Program-made: the position numbers and the translations under genes
In this document: piece by piece, positions 45,441 to 56,918 of the stretch
Layout of the letters: each line of letters opens with the position of its first letter
Numbering within the stretch: the stretch's first letter is position 1
Source: Ligustrum vulgare
Lineage: Eukaryota > Streptophyta > Magnoliopsida > Lamiales > Oleaceae
Length of the DNA: 64,000 nt
Direction: 5' to 3'
NCBI GenBank assembly: GCA_963555705.1
Contig: OY743174.1
Span: forward strand, 59,914,234 to 59,978,233
The notes under the pieces: generated by a model
The model's database searches: none
Seen by the model: the letters and a program-made list of their open reading frames with translations, nothing else
Told to the model about the DNA's origin: nothing

Positions 45441-46454
45441 GAACACTTCTTTTGGCCTAAAATGAGGAGGGATGTTGGGAGAATTTGTTCTAGGTGCATA
45501 ACTTGTAGGAAGGCCAAATCCAAGGTAGATGTCAAATTTCTTAGCCACTTTTGGAAGGTTTTGTGGGGAAAATTAGGGACTAAACTTTTATTTTCCACGA
45601 CGTGTCACCCTCAAACTGATGGTCAAACCGAAGTGGTTAATAGAGCTTTAACACAACTTTTTCGCACTATCCCTAAGGGAAATCTAAAGAATTGGGAAGG
45701 GTGTCTACCTTTTGTTGAGTTTGCGTATAATAGAAGTATTAATTCTACTGCTTCTTTTTCTCCATTTGAGATTGTCTATGGTTTTAACCCATTAACTCCT
45801 TTGGATTTGATTTCGTTGCCTATTGATGAAAGAGGTAGTTTAGATAGGAAGAGGAAGGAGGAGTTAGTCAAATCTCTCCACGAGAAGGTCAAACTCCAAA
45901 TCGAGAAGAAGAATGAGCAGTATGCCTCCAGTGCCAACAAAGGTAGAAAGCGAGTGTTATTCAAGGTTGGTGATTGGGTATGGCTAAATTTGAGTAAGGA
46001 GCGGTTCCTGAATCAAGGAAAATCACAATTGCAACCACGTGGTGATGGCCCCTTTCAAATCCTTGAGAAAATTAATGACAATGCCTACAAGCTTGACCTC
46101 CCTGGTGAGTACAATGTATCGGCTTCTTTTAATGTTTCTGACTTATCCCCTTTTGATGCAGATGAAGATTTAAGGTCGAATCCTTTTCAAGAGGGAGGGG
46201 ATGATGAGAATCAAGAGAGTCAATCAAGTCAAAGTCAAATTAGTCAACCCTCAATAAGAATACCGGTAGGGCCTATGACAAGATCCAAGGCCAAAGAGGT
46301 CCAAGAGTCAATGGCAGGACTCATTTTCAAGCTTCGAAATCAAGTCCACATGAAAGAGAGCAAGATTGAGGTCAATTGCCTAATTTTGGAAGCTCAAGAC
46401 ATTTCGGTAGACCGAAAGTCACTCCGGTCGACCGAAAGTCTGCAGAGATTTTAG
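45440..46454 (+). pseudogene. gypsy-2 integrase, core deleted; frame ends inside the 3' LTR
   Basis: Zinc-binding part: [13 protein letters not shown], stop, HFFWPKMRRDV, RICSRCITCRKAKSKV. It then jumps to DVKFLSHFWKVLWGKLGTKL, losing about 95 residues that normally hold the first two catalytic Asp residues; TDGQTEVVN with the Glu remains. The C-terminal part is FNVSDLSPFDADEDLRSNPF, then IPVGPMTRSKAKEVQES. The stop is at 46452-46454, so the last ~253 bp lie in the 3' LTR. No chromodomain was seen. Confidence 0.88.
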
Positions 46455-46973
46455 AGGGAGCCTCAGTCGGGTTCAGCTGAGCGATGTACGACCGAAAGTT
46501 CCATTTCAATTGACCAGGTGGTTGACCAAAATAGTTTGGTCGACCGGTTCGATCTACCGAAAGTTCCCGTATTCAAAAAGCGGGATTTTTTGTGCAATTT
46601 TCCAAACTTCTTACTACAATTTTGTAATACAAATTGTAAATTCCTTTAAACCCTAGTTAGTTTTTGGTCATGAAGAACACTCCATTGGAGAGCTTTTAGA
46701 GAGGTAAATTCCTTTCTTCACTTGTAACTATTCTTGAAATTTTCTTCAACTTATATATTGAGAATTTATCTTGTGTATTTGTTGTTGTTTATTCCACAAT
46801 ATCTTGGTATTTGTCGTAATCTCTCCATTGGGCTAGGGTTCATCTTCCTTAAAATTTTGGTTGGGTTAAACTTGGGTCAAGATAATCCATTTTTATCATT
46901 TTTTAGCTTTCTTGGGTTGATCCAAAATTTTTTGTGGAAATTTTTGGTTTAAACACCAGGGGGGTTCGCATCA
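46202..46973 (+). repeat. 3' LTR of gypsy-2
   Basis: 772 bp; 42 bp longer than the 5' LTR, mainly through extra sequence around 46515-46560 in the ggtcgaccg motif region. Confidence 0.9.
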
Positions 46974-46978
46974 TGAGT

Positions 46979-47850
46979 CTAGTTCTCGTAAGGCTTCGGG
47001 CTTTAAAAATAAAAGGAACTGGGACAAAGGCGGGAGAGGAAAAGGGAAAGAGACTGGACAAGGACCTAATAAGAACAAGAACAAACGCTATAAGAAAGGG
47101 AAGTGGTTTGGAAAGAAGAAGGACAAGAGCAAGGTTAAATGCTATAATTGTAAAGTGCTGGGTCACTTTGCTCGCGAATGCCCTGAGCCTAAACAAGTAG
47201 CTCCTATGTGTTCTTCTTTTAGTGCTATTTATGTTTCTAGCACAGTATTACTTGCTGATTCTTATCCTTTGTGGGTTTTAGACTCAGGAGCAACACACCA
47301 CATAGCCAAAGATCGAGAAGCATTTGTGGACTTCCGTCGGATTCCACCTGATGCAAAATGGTTATACGTTGGCAACGATGAAAGAGTAGAGGTGAAGGGA
47401 ATCGATAATTGAAATTTACACTGGCGTAGTGGTCGTGCTGTTCTCCTTCATGATGTCTAATTTGTACCTAGGATACAATGAAATTTAATATCAGTTATTG
47501 TTCTTTTAAAATTAGGTCTTAGTTTGAACTTTCATGGTACTTCTGTTAATGTTTATGATGATGATGCACATTATGCTTCTGAATATTTATGTAATGGTTT
47601 TATGGTGTTGGATTGTAATCCAAACACTTATGCTTATTATATAGATCGCTATTTTTCTTTCGATGTATCCACTTCTTCTAGTAATGCCAATGTTGATACA
47701 AATATTTGGCATGCTAGATTAGGACATATTGGGCAAGAGAGAATGAATAGGTTAGCTAAAAAAGCCTTACTAGGTTCAATCTCTAGAGTTACCTTACCTA
47801 CATGTGAGCATTATCTGATGGGAAAAAACAACTCGAAAACCATTTGGTAA
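46979..47850 (+). pseudogene. copia-2 gag C-terminus, protease and GAG-pre-integrase
   Basis: Resumes the interrupted gag: SSSRKASGFKNKRNWDKGGR, a Lys/Gly-rich stretch, knuckle CYNCKVLGHFAREC (about 47140-47181), protease LWVLDSGATHHIAKD (47270-47315), then stops near 47412, 47458 and 47480. NLNFHGTSV and IWHARLGHIGQERMNRLAKK lead to the CEHYLMGK of the HHCC finger, followed by a frameshift near 47830. Confidence 0.9.
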
Positions 47851-48235
47851 GGCCTTGAGAGCCGAATTTTCATTGCAATTAGTACATTCAGATATATGTG
47901 GTCCTATGAATGTTAGGGCTAGACATGGAGCCTCCTATTTTATTACCTTTATAGATGATTTCACACAGTACAATTATGTTTATTTGATTTCTCATAAGTC
48001 AGAAGCATTGGAATGCTTTAGACTATATTTAAACATGGTAGAGAATCAAATTGATAGAAAAGTGAAAACTTTAGGAACTGACCAAGGACATGATATCTAT
48101 CTGAAGAGTTCAAGGAACTTTGTAATAATAAAGGTATAATTAGACGATTAACTATTCCTCATACTCCCAAACAAAATGGTGTTGGTGAAAGGAGGGATAG
48201 AACATTGTTATACCTAAACGTCATTTTCAGATTGA
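47851..48235 (+). pseudogene. copia-2 integrase core, truncated
   Basis: LQLVHSDICGPMNVRARHGA then SYFITFIDDFTQYNYVYLIS and TLGTDQGH carry the two Asp residues. After a one-base shift near 48100, TIPHTPKQNGVGERRDRTLL carries the Glu. Sequence then jumps at about 48210 to a segment just upstream of RT (KRHFQIEGQAFLASLQDEEE), so several hundred bases of integrase C-terminus and linker are gone. Confidence 0.88.
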
Positions 48236-49225
48236 AGGGCAAGCTTTTCTAGCATCTTTACAAGACGAGGAGGAACCTAAGTCCGTACACGAAGCTCTAT
48301 CATGCCCTGCAAAGGAAAAATGGAAAAGAGCAATGGAAGAGGAAATGAAGTCAATGGAACCCAGTCAAGTATGGGACTTGGTTGATCTTCCATCTGATCG
48401 GAAATCTATTAGGAACAAGTGGGTTATCAAGATTAAGCGTAAGGCTGATGGGTCTATTGAGAGGTATAAGGCTCGCTTGGTGGCAAAATGATATACCCAA
48501 CAAGAGGGTATAGATTACGAAGAAACTTTTTCACTAGTTGTGAGATTTACTTCTATTCGCCTACTCCTAGCTATAGTGGCACTTGTAGATTAGAATTACA
48601 TCAAATGGACGTAAAGACTGCTTTTCTTAATGGAGAATTGGATGAATAAATCTACATTGAACAACCTGTAGGTTTCATTGTGAAAGGCCAAGAGGACAAG
48701 GTTTGCAAATTGCAAAGATCTATCTATGGCCTCCAGACAGTGGTATTTGAGATTTAACAAAGCTGTAATCTCATACAACTTCGTTATGTTGGACGAAGAT
48801 CATTGTACATACGTGAAAAAGTCCAATGAGAAATTTGTAATTTTGTCACTTAATGTGGACGATATTTTATTGGCTGGGAATGATAAGGAGTTTGTTGAAA
48901 CCATTAAGAGATGGTTATTTTACAATTTTGAAATGAAATACATGGGTGAAGAAGATTATATACTTGGTGTTAGGGATCATTCAAGAAAACTTATTTCTCT
49001 GTCACAAGAGTCATATATAAAGAAGATTCTTGAGCGTTTCAAAATGGGGAACTGTAACCCAATTGATATTCCTATATCTAAGGGCAAAACCCTAAGTCTT
49101 CGCATGTGTCCTAAGACTCTTGAAGAAAAGGAAGAAATGTCCAAAGTACCATACTCCAGTGCAGTCGGGAGCTTGATGTATGCTATAATGTGTACACGCC
49201 CTGACATTTGTTATGTCGTAGGTCA
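48236..49225 (+). pseudogene. copia-2 reverse transcriptase, 5' part
   Basis: EALSCPAKEKWKRAMEEEMK, WVIKIKRKADGSIERYKARL, QEGIDYEETFSLVVRFTSIR, then stops and a frameshift around 48590-48720, then RQWYLRFNKAV, LNVDDILLAGND (the active-site box reads NVDD rather than YVDD), FEMKYMGEEDYILGVRDHSR and CTRPDICYVVG, where the LTR array interrupts. The frame continues at 58119. Confidence 0.9.
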
Positions 49226-50380
49226 TGTAAAGCCCCAAATTTCTCAAACCCGGGACGCCACGTTGTCCTTTAAAATTGACTTTCAAATAATAATTTGTGG
49301 GGAAAAATAACCGAGATTTAATTTAAATAGTTTCATTCAAGAATTTAAACATTTACTAAATTCAAAGTTCAACATATAAATTTGATAAAGTAAATAAATT
49401 CTCGAAATTCTAAACAAAAGCATTTTATAAAACTTGTTCAGTAGCCACCACCACACTCTTCGTCGTCAACTCCGAAACCTTCAATGTGTAAGTTTAAAAA
49501 GAGGGGTGAGCATTTCATAGAAATACACAGTAGGTTCAGCGCAAATTAAATAAACTATATCGTAAATAACACATATAATCATGCAACTTAAGTCATAAAT
49601 TCTCATTCTCATGCAATAAGCAAGTGGATCTCCTAAGTCATAAATTTTCATGTCCGAGGACATGTGGATCTGGGCCCGAAGGCAATTGGTCCATTCCCGA
49701 AGACATGTGGATCTGGGCCCGAAGGCAACTAGTTCATGCCCGAAGACATGTGGATCTGGGTCCGAAGGCAATTAATTCTCATAAATTGCGTAATCACATG
49801 CATAAATTTACAATACTGATTTACTTAATATTGCGCAATTAGAATGAAAGAATTTTTGAAGTAAAGAACCTACCTTGAAAGCATTCTCAAGTTTGTTGAG
49901 CGCGAAAAATGTCAATCTTCTAAACGTCCAAACGCCTCGTCCAGCTAATATATAAATATTTCTTAAACCAGTATTTTGGTATTCAAAGATTTTAAAACGA
50001 AAGAGTTTTTTTTTTTTTTTTAAAAAAGAATAAATGTTTAGGGCTTAAATTGAAAATCAAACATAAATGGGAACTTAAAAAGAGTTTGGACCAAAATAAA
50101 TGATTTTGAAAGCTATTGGACTGAATCATAATTACAAATATCTTGGGGACTAAATAATTTATTTTAAAAGTGCAAGGTTGAATCAAAAGATCGAAATAAT
50201 ACTTTTAAAACTAGAGGGGTAGACATATAATATTCTAAGATTTTAGGGTATGAATAAAAACGTTTTTGAAAGTCAGAGACAGAAATTAAAAACTTTAAAA
50301 ACTAAAAGGATTGAGTTAAACACATTTTCAAAACTTAGGGCTTGAAAGAAAATTCTCAAAAATAAAAATAGATATACAAA

Positions 50381-50470
<90 letters not shown>

Positions 50471-51950
50471 TGCAGAGGAGAGGGGAGAGTGCGACGGTTC
50501 ACCCCTCTTGCGAGGTCCGATCGTCGCCGAAAGGCCGACGATGGCACCGCCGTCATGTGGCGGTGATGATGGTGGGTGAGGGAAGACAAAAAAAGGAAAA
50601 AGGGGTTTGATTTTGTGCTAACTGATGGTGGAGTTCGAAGTTGGAACTTGTGATTTCTCCGGTGAAAATTCGATCAACGGTGCGGCGGGAAGGTAAGTGT
50701 CTTTGGTAAGTTTATATTCTTGGTTTTGGGTGTAAATTTTTAGTTGGGCAATAGTGGTGATTTTCTCAAATTTGTGGTGGCGACTTGGGTGGTTTGCACG
50801 GTGGCGTGAGGGTGGCGGCTGGTTGATGAAGATGGTGGTTTGGGTACAGATGTGTTTCTGTGGATTGAGGGCAGGGACTTTGGTTGAGGTTAATTTTATT
50901 GTGTGATGTCGGTATTGCAGTGGTTGGGTTTGTGCAGTCGACATTGGCGTTCTAAGATGGGTCTCGAGATTGGTCTCAGATTGATTACGGATTGGTGATG
51001 GTCCAGGTCGACAGTGATGATAGTTTTTGGGTAAGGGCAGCGGCGGTCAGTGAGGGGTTGGTTCTCGAAAGTGGTGGTGGAAGGTTTGGCTTGTGCAATT
51101 GGTGGTGACAGCAGTTTGGTTATGAAAATTAAATTGCAGATTGGAGGTGCAATCCATTGATTGAGGTTGATTGTGGGATCTTGGTTGCAGATTGGCAGCC
51201 GATTGATAGAGGTTAGAAATTGGTTTTAGCAGCCGGTTGCAGCTACGAATTTAGTCTGGTGACGCTGCAGTTTGGACATGGGAACGGCCATGGTGGTTTG
51301 CGCAGTGTATTCAATATGTGTATGAAGTCGAGAGAGAGGTGAATTAACGCATTGTGTTTGGAGTTAAACATGGTAGATTATGGTAAATCTTGGAAATAGT
51401 GAGAATCATGGAAGTGAGTATTTGTTGAGTAAGGAAATACTTGAGAAAGAAGTTGTTGATTTTAGTGTAGTGAATTGGACTAAGAGAATACGGGTGTATA
51501 TATAGATTTGGTATGGAAAGTGTTGTAATTGGAATATAATTGTAAAACGTTGGATATGGAAACGTTTGAATTAGAGTACGATTTTGTAAAGACTTGGGAT
51601 ACAAGAATATTATTGCGAATAAAATATCTTACTAAAAAGAACTATTTAAAAGATGGAACTTGGATGAAAATAAATTTTGATAATAATAAAATCGATCTTT
51701 GAATTTTTAGAATTCAAATAATTCGGGTTTGAAATAAATAATAATTTTGGGCTTGGACAATATTTAAAAATATGAAATTGGACTACGAATTAAATTGGAT
51801 TCAAATTATATTTTATTTGCTCGAAATATTCGACATGACTAGACGATCACGCTTAAATTTTTTTTAAAAAATGGTTGAAATTATAGCAACACGTTTTTGA
51901 GGAATTAAATATTTATTTTATAATCAACTGAAAAATTTCCGATCGCTACA
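49226..51950 (-). repeat. LTR A, 2725 bp
   Basis: Nearly the same length as LTR B without its MITE (2728 bp). Contains ~42-bp repeats of catgcccgaagacatgtgga (49650-49780), a hairpin at 49508-49528, a CT microsatellite (50386-50466) and a G/T-rich genic-looking stretch without a real ORF. Confidence 0.9.
50386..50466. repeat. (CT)n microsatellite in LTR A
   Basis: About 40 CT units. The homologous run in LTR B is at 53541-53621. Confidence 0.95.
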
Positions 51951-52397
51951 ACCTTACCTCCTTAAAATAATTTCGTCCTCGAAATTTAAACTTTCTAATT
52001 CTATAATTGTCTAAGTACTTGATAAGAATTTCTTTCTCAATTATAAGGTCATAAAAATAAAATCTCTAATTTCTTTCAAATTATACTCAAACTCAATTTC
52101 TAGTTGGATACAAGTTCTTTGTTCTCTAATAAGTTCTCATAAAAATAATTTCATGCATCCAAAATAATTTCTTGTAAAATATATCTCATGTATCCAAAAT
52201 AAATTAAACATGTCTAAATGTACTTTCTTTACCTCGGAGTCGACGAAGCGGGGCGATGGCAGGTGGCGTCTATAATTCTTCAAAAATAGGTTCAAAACAT
52301 TTTTCTTTTCTTTTTCAAATTTCATGGAAATAAATAAGTTTTTAAAGTCTACAGGAACGCTTTCAAAAACTCTTAATACCAAATTGTAATACCAAAT
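51951..52397 (-). other. Internal region between LTRs A and B (447 bp)
   Basis: The left part is the purine tract and the hairpin aatttcg-agga-cgaaatt (51969-51986, minus strand). The right part is leader and a Met-type PBS whose edge is duplicated (taccaaattgtaataccaaattgtaacg). No coding capacity. Confidence 0.8.
51969..51986 (-). promoter_or_regulatory. AGGA-loop hairpin beside the polypurine tract (array copy 1)
   Basis: Minus-strand aatttcg-agga-cgaaatt, a perfect 7-bp stem, lies eight bases before aaggaggtaagg and the LTR. The second copy is at 55709-55726. Confidence 0.6.
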
Positions 52398-53536
52398 TGT
52401 AACGCCCCAAATTTCGCAAACCCGGGACGCCACATTGTCCTTTAAAATTGACTTTCAAATAATAATTTGTGCGAAAAAATAACTAAGATTTAATTTAAAT
52501 AGTTTCATTCAAGAATTTAAGCATTTAATAAATTCAAAGTTCAACATATAAATTTGATAAAGTAAATAAATTCTCGAAATTCTAAACAAAAGCATTTTAT
52601 AAAACTTGTTCAGTAGCCACCACCGCACTCTTCGTCGTCAACTCCGAAACCTGCAATGTGTAAGTTTAAAAATCAGGGTGAGCATTTCATAGAAATACTC
52701 AGTAGGTTCAGCGTAAATTAAATAAATTATACCGTAAATAACACATATAATCATGCAACTTAAGTCATAAATTCTCATTCTCATGCAATAAGCAAGTGGA
52801 TCTCATAAGTCATAAATTTTCATGCCCGAAGGCAATTGGTCCATGTCCGAAGACATGTGGATCTGGGCCCAAAGGCAACTAGTCCATGCCCGAAGACATG
52901 TAGATCTGGGTCTGAAGGCAATTAATTCTCATAAATTGCGTAATCACATGCATAAATTTACAATACGGATTTACTTAATATTGTGCAATTAGAATGAAAG
53001 AATTTTTGAAGTAAAGAACCTACCTTGAAAGCATTCTCAAGTTTGTTGAGCGCGAAAAATGTCAATCTTCTAAACGTCCAAACGCCTCATTTAGCTAATA
53101 TATAAATATTTCTTAAACTAGTATTTTGGGATTCAAAGATTTTAAAATGAAAGAGTTTTTTTAAAAAATAAATAAATAAATAAATAAATGTTTAGGGCCT
53201 AAATTGAAAATCAAACATAAATTGGAAACTTAAAAAGAGTTGGGACCAAAATAAATGATTTTGAAAGCTATTGAACTGAATCATAATTACAAATATCTTG
53301 GGGACTAAATAATTTATTTTAAAAGTGCAAGGTTGAATCAAAAGACCGAAATAATACTTTTAAAACTAGAGGGGCTGACAGAAAATATTCTAAGACTGTA
53401 GGGTATGAATAAAAACATTTTTGAAAGTCAGAGACAGAAATTAAAAACTTTAAAAACTAAAAGGACTGAGTTAAACACATTTTCAAAACTTGGGGCTTGA
53501 AAGCAAATTCTCAAAAATAAAAATAGATATACAAAT

Positions 53537-53623
<87 letters not shown>

Positions 53624-55690
53624 TTTCAGATTGCAGAGGAGAGGCGATAGAGAGAGGTGCGACGGTTCGCCCCTCTTGCGAGGTCCGATCGTCGCCAGAA
53701 AGCCGATGATGGCACCGCCGTCATGTGGTGATGATGATGGTGGGTGAGGGATGATGAAAAAGGGAAAAAGTGGTTCGATTTGGTGCTAACTGATGGTGGA
53801 GTTCGAAGTTGGAACTTGTGATTTCTCTGGTGAAAATTCGATCAACGGTGCGGCGGGAAGGTAAGTGTCTTGGGTAAGTTTATATTCTTGGTTTTGGGTG
53901 TAAATTTCTAGTTGGGCAGTAGTGGTGATTTTCTAAAATTTGTGGTGGCGGCTTGGGTGGTTTGCGCGGTGGTTTGAGGGTGGCGGCTGGTTGATGAAGG
54001 TGGTGGTTTGGGTACAGATGTGTTTCTGTGGATTGAGGGCTGGGACTTTGGTTGAGGTTGATTTTATTGTGTGATGTCGGTATTGCAGTGGTTGGGATAG
54101 TGCAGTCGACATTGGGGTTTTGAAATGGGTCTCAAGATTGGTCTCAGATTGATTGCGGATTGGTGATGGTCCAGGTCGACAGTGATTAGAGGTGGGCAAA
54201 ATTCGACCCAACCCGCCAAACCCGCCCAAACCGACCCAACCCGATCGGTTTGGGTCTATTTTTCATGAAAATTGGGTTGGGTTCGGGAATTTTTTAAAAA
54301 ATTTAAGTCTGGTTGGATGAATAACCCGACCCGACCCAACCCGACACGACCCAACTCAACCCAACCCAAATAAAAAAAAATAGTTTTTTTTTTTATATAA
54401 ATGAAACTTAACTTATTTAAATATTGATTGAACATATTTTAATTTTATTAGCAAGTATTCAATTCATTTATTTTGGGTTATTGTAGTTTACATAATTGAT
54501 TTGAATTGAAGATTGATTCATGAGTTTTTTTCTTTTATTTTTCAAAATTTTTACTAATTGAGCCAAAGCCCAAACCGTTCAACCCGACCCAACCAGACCG
54601 AAATTTGGTGGGTTGGGTTGGGTTGAGTTGGGTTTGAACTTGTAATTGGGTTGAATTGGGTTGATTTTTTATCAATCCGACCATAATGGGTTGGATTCGG
54701 GTTGGGAAAAAAACCGACACAACCCAACCCATGCCCACCTCTAATAGTGATGATAGTTTTTGGGTAAAGGCAGCGGCGGTCAGTGAGGGGTTGGTTCTCG
54801 AAAGTGGTGGTGGAAAGTTTGGCTTGTGCAATTGGTGGTGACAGCAGTTTGGTTATGAAAATTAAATTGCAGATTGGAGGTATAATCCATTGATTGAGGT
54901 TGATGGTGGGATCTTGGTTGCAGATTGGCAGCCGGTTGATAGAGGTTAGAAATTGGTTTTAGCAGCCGGTTGCAGCTGCAAATTTGGTCTGGTGACGCTG
55001 CAGTTTGGACATGGGAACGGCCATGATGGTTTGGGCAGTGTATTCAATCTGTGTATGAAGTCGAGAGAGAGGTGAATTAACGCATTGTGTTTGGAGTTAA
55101 ACATGGTAGATTAGGGTAAATCTTGATTTATGGAAATAGTGAGAATCATGGAAGCGAGTATTTGTTGAGTAAGGAAATACGCGGGAAAGAAGTTGTTGAT
55201 TTTGGTGTCATGAATTGGACTAAGAGAATACAGGTGTATATATAGATTTGGTATGGAAAGTGTTGTAATTGGAATATAACTGTAAAACGTTGGATATGGA
55301 AACGTTTGAATTAGAGTACGATTTTGTAAAGACTTGGGATACAAGAATATTATTGTGAATAAAATATCTTACTAAAAATAACTATTTAAAAGATGAAACT
55401 TGGATGAAAATAAATTTTGATAACAATAAAATCGATCTTTGAATTTTTAGAATTCAAATAATTCGGGTCTAAAATAAATAATAATTTTGGGCTTGGACAA
55501 TATTTAAAAATATGAAATTGGACTAGGAATCAATTTGGATTCAAAATATATTTTATTTGCTTGAAATATTCGACATGGCTAGACGATCACGCGTAAATTT
55601 TTTTAAAAAAATGGGTGAAATTATAGCGACACGTTTTTGATGAATTAAATATTTATTTTATAATCAACTGAAAAATTCTAAGTCGCTACA
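52398..55690 (-). repeat. LTR B, 3293 bp including a hAT MITE
   Basis: Aligns with LTR A along its whole length apart from the MITE at 54187-54743. The hairpin (52680-52700) and CT run (53541-53621) are conserved. Confidence 0.9.
54187..54743. mobile_element. hAT-type MITE in LTR B, 557 bp
   Basis: Termini tagaggtgggc/gcccacctcta. Flanks acagtgat (54179-54186) and atagtgat (54744-54751) are an 8-bp duplication with one mismatch. LTR A preserves the empty site gacagtgatgatag near 51010, proving insertion. The interior is rich in aacccgaccc/gggttgggtt repeats. Its ends resemble the hAT at 24621-28120. Confidence 0.93.
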
Positions 55691-56000
55691 ACCTTACCTC
55701 CTTAAAATAATTTCGTCCTCGAAATTTAAACTTTCTAGTTCTATAAATGTCTAAGTACTTGATAAGAATTTCTTTCTCAATTATAAGGTCATAAAAATAA
55801 AATCTCTAATTTCTTTCAAATTATGCTCAAACTCAATTTCTAGTTGGATACAAGTTCTTTGTTCTCTAATAAGTTCTCATAAAAATAATTTCAAAAATAG
55901 GTTCAAAACATTTTTCTTTTCTTTTTCAAATATCATGGAAATAAATAAGTTTTTAAAGTCTACAGGAACGCTTTCAAAAACTCTAGCTCTAATACCAAGT
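55691..56000 (-). other. Internal region between LTRs B and C (310 bp)
   Basis: Same as 51951-52397 but lacking about 138 bp between ataatttca and aaaaataggttc. The PBS ttggtattagagct is clear here (minus strand, 55984-55998). Confidence 0.8.
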
Positions 56001-56478
56001 TGTAACGGCCCAAATTTCGCAAACCCAAGACGCCACATTGTCCTTTAAAATTGACTTTCAAATAATAAGGGGTCGTTCTCTTTATGTTTCGATTTTGGAT
56101 TTTGAGTTTTGGATTTTGTTTTGAATTTTGAATTTTGGTTGTTTGTTTTGGGATTGCTGAAAATATGTTCTCTTTGTAATTTTAGAAAACTGTTTTCAAA
56201 AATAGAAAACTGAAAAATGCATTTACTTTATAATTTTTTGATATATTTATTTTGTGATATTTTATATGTAAAAAATGGTTGATTTGTTGAATTACATTAA
56301 TTTTAATGTTAATAAATCAGTTAGTTCTCTATGTCAATAAATTCATCATTAATATTGTTTCAGCTAAACAAAAATTTAACCTCATACCAATAAAATCTTA
56401 ACATGGATCTATATATAATGGAAAAATAATATAAGAACTTCAAGTGAAGGAAGTGTCTCACATTTACAAAAAAAAAAA

Positions 56479-56542
<64 letters not shown>

Positions 56543-56859
56543 AAATTAAAAAAAAAATCTTAACACGGATCTATATAATAGCAAAATAATATAAGAACTT
56601 CAAATGAAGGAAGTGTCTTACTTTTATAAAATAAAAATAAAAATAAAAAATTTACAAGAAAAAAAACTTAACATTGATCTATATATATATAATGACAAAA
56701 TAACATAAAAACTTCAAGTGAAGGAAGTGTCTCACTTTTACAAAAAGTAAAAATAAAAATAATTTACAAAAAAAAAAAAAAAAAAATCTTAACATGGATC
56801 TATATATAATGACAAAATAACATAAGAACTTCAAGTGAAGGAAGTGTCTCACATTTAAA

Positions 56860-56918
<59 letters not shown>

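Larger units (their letters stand above)
38479..46973 (+). mobile_element. Ty3/gypsy element (gypsy-2) nested in copia-2 gag
   Basis: LTRs 38479-39208 (730 bp) and 46202-46973 (772 bp) begin tgatgag and end gcatca. The target duplication tgagt is perfect (38474-38478, 46974-46978), and removing the insert restores the copia gag sequence VAESSSRKAS. A Met-type PBS lies at 39211-39222. Gag and pol fragments follow in gypsy order (RT and RNase H before integrase). Protease and most of the integrase core are deleted. It carries a nested 2.6 kb solo LTR just before gag. Probably a chromovirus, perhaps CRM group: the pol frame ends inside the 3' LTR, as I recall for CRM elements. Confidence 0.93.

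Noticed and set aside
50468..51300. Genic-looking G/T-rich stretch in LTRs A and B
   Set aside because: ORFs are short, not conserved between A and B, and interrupted; it repeats with the LTR.
53490..53747. Ser/Leu repeat protein and its 50383-50589 minus-strand Arg/Glu counterpart
   Set aside because: Translations of (CT)n microsatellites inside LTRs A and B.
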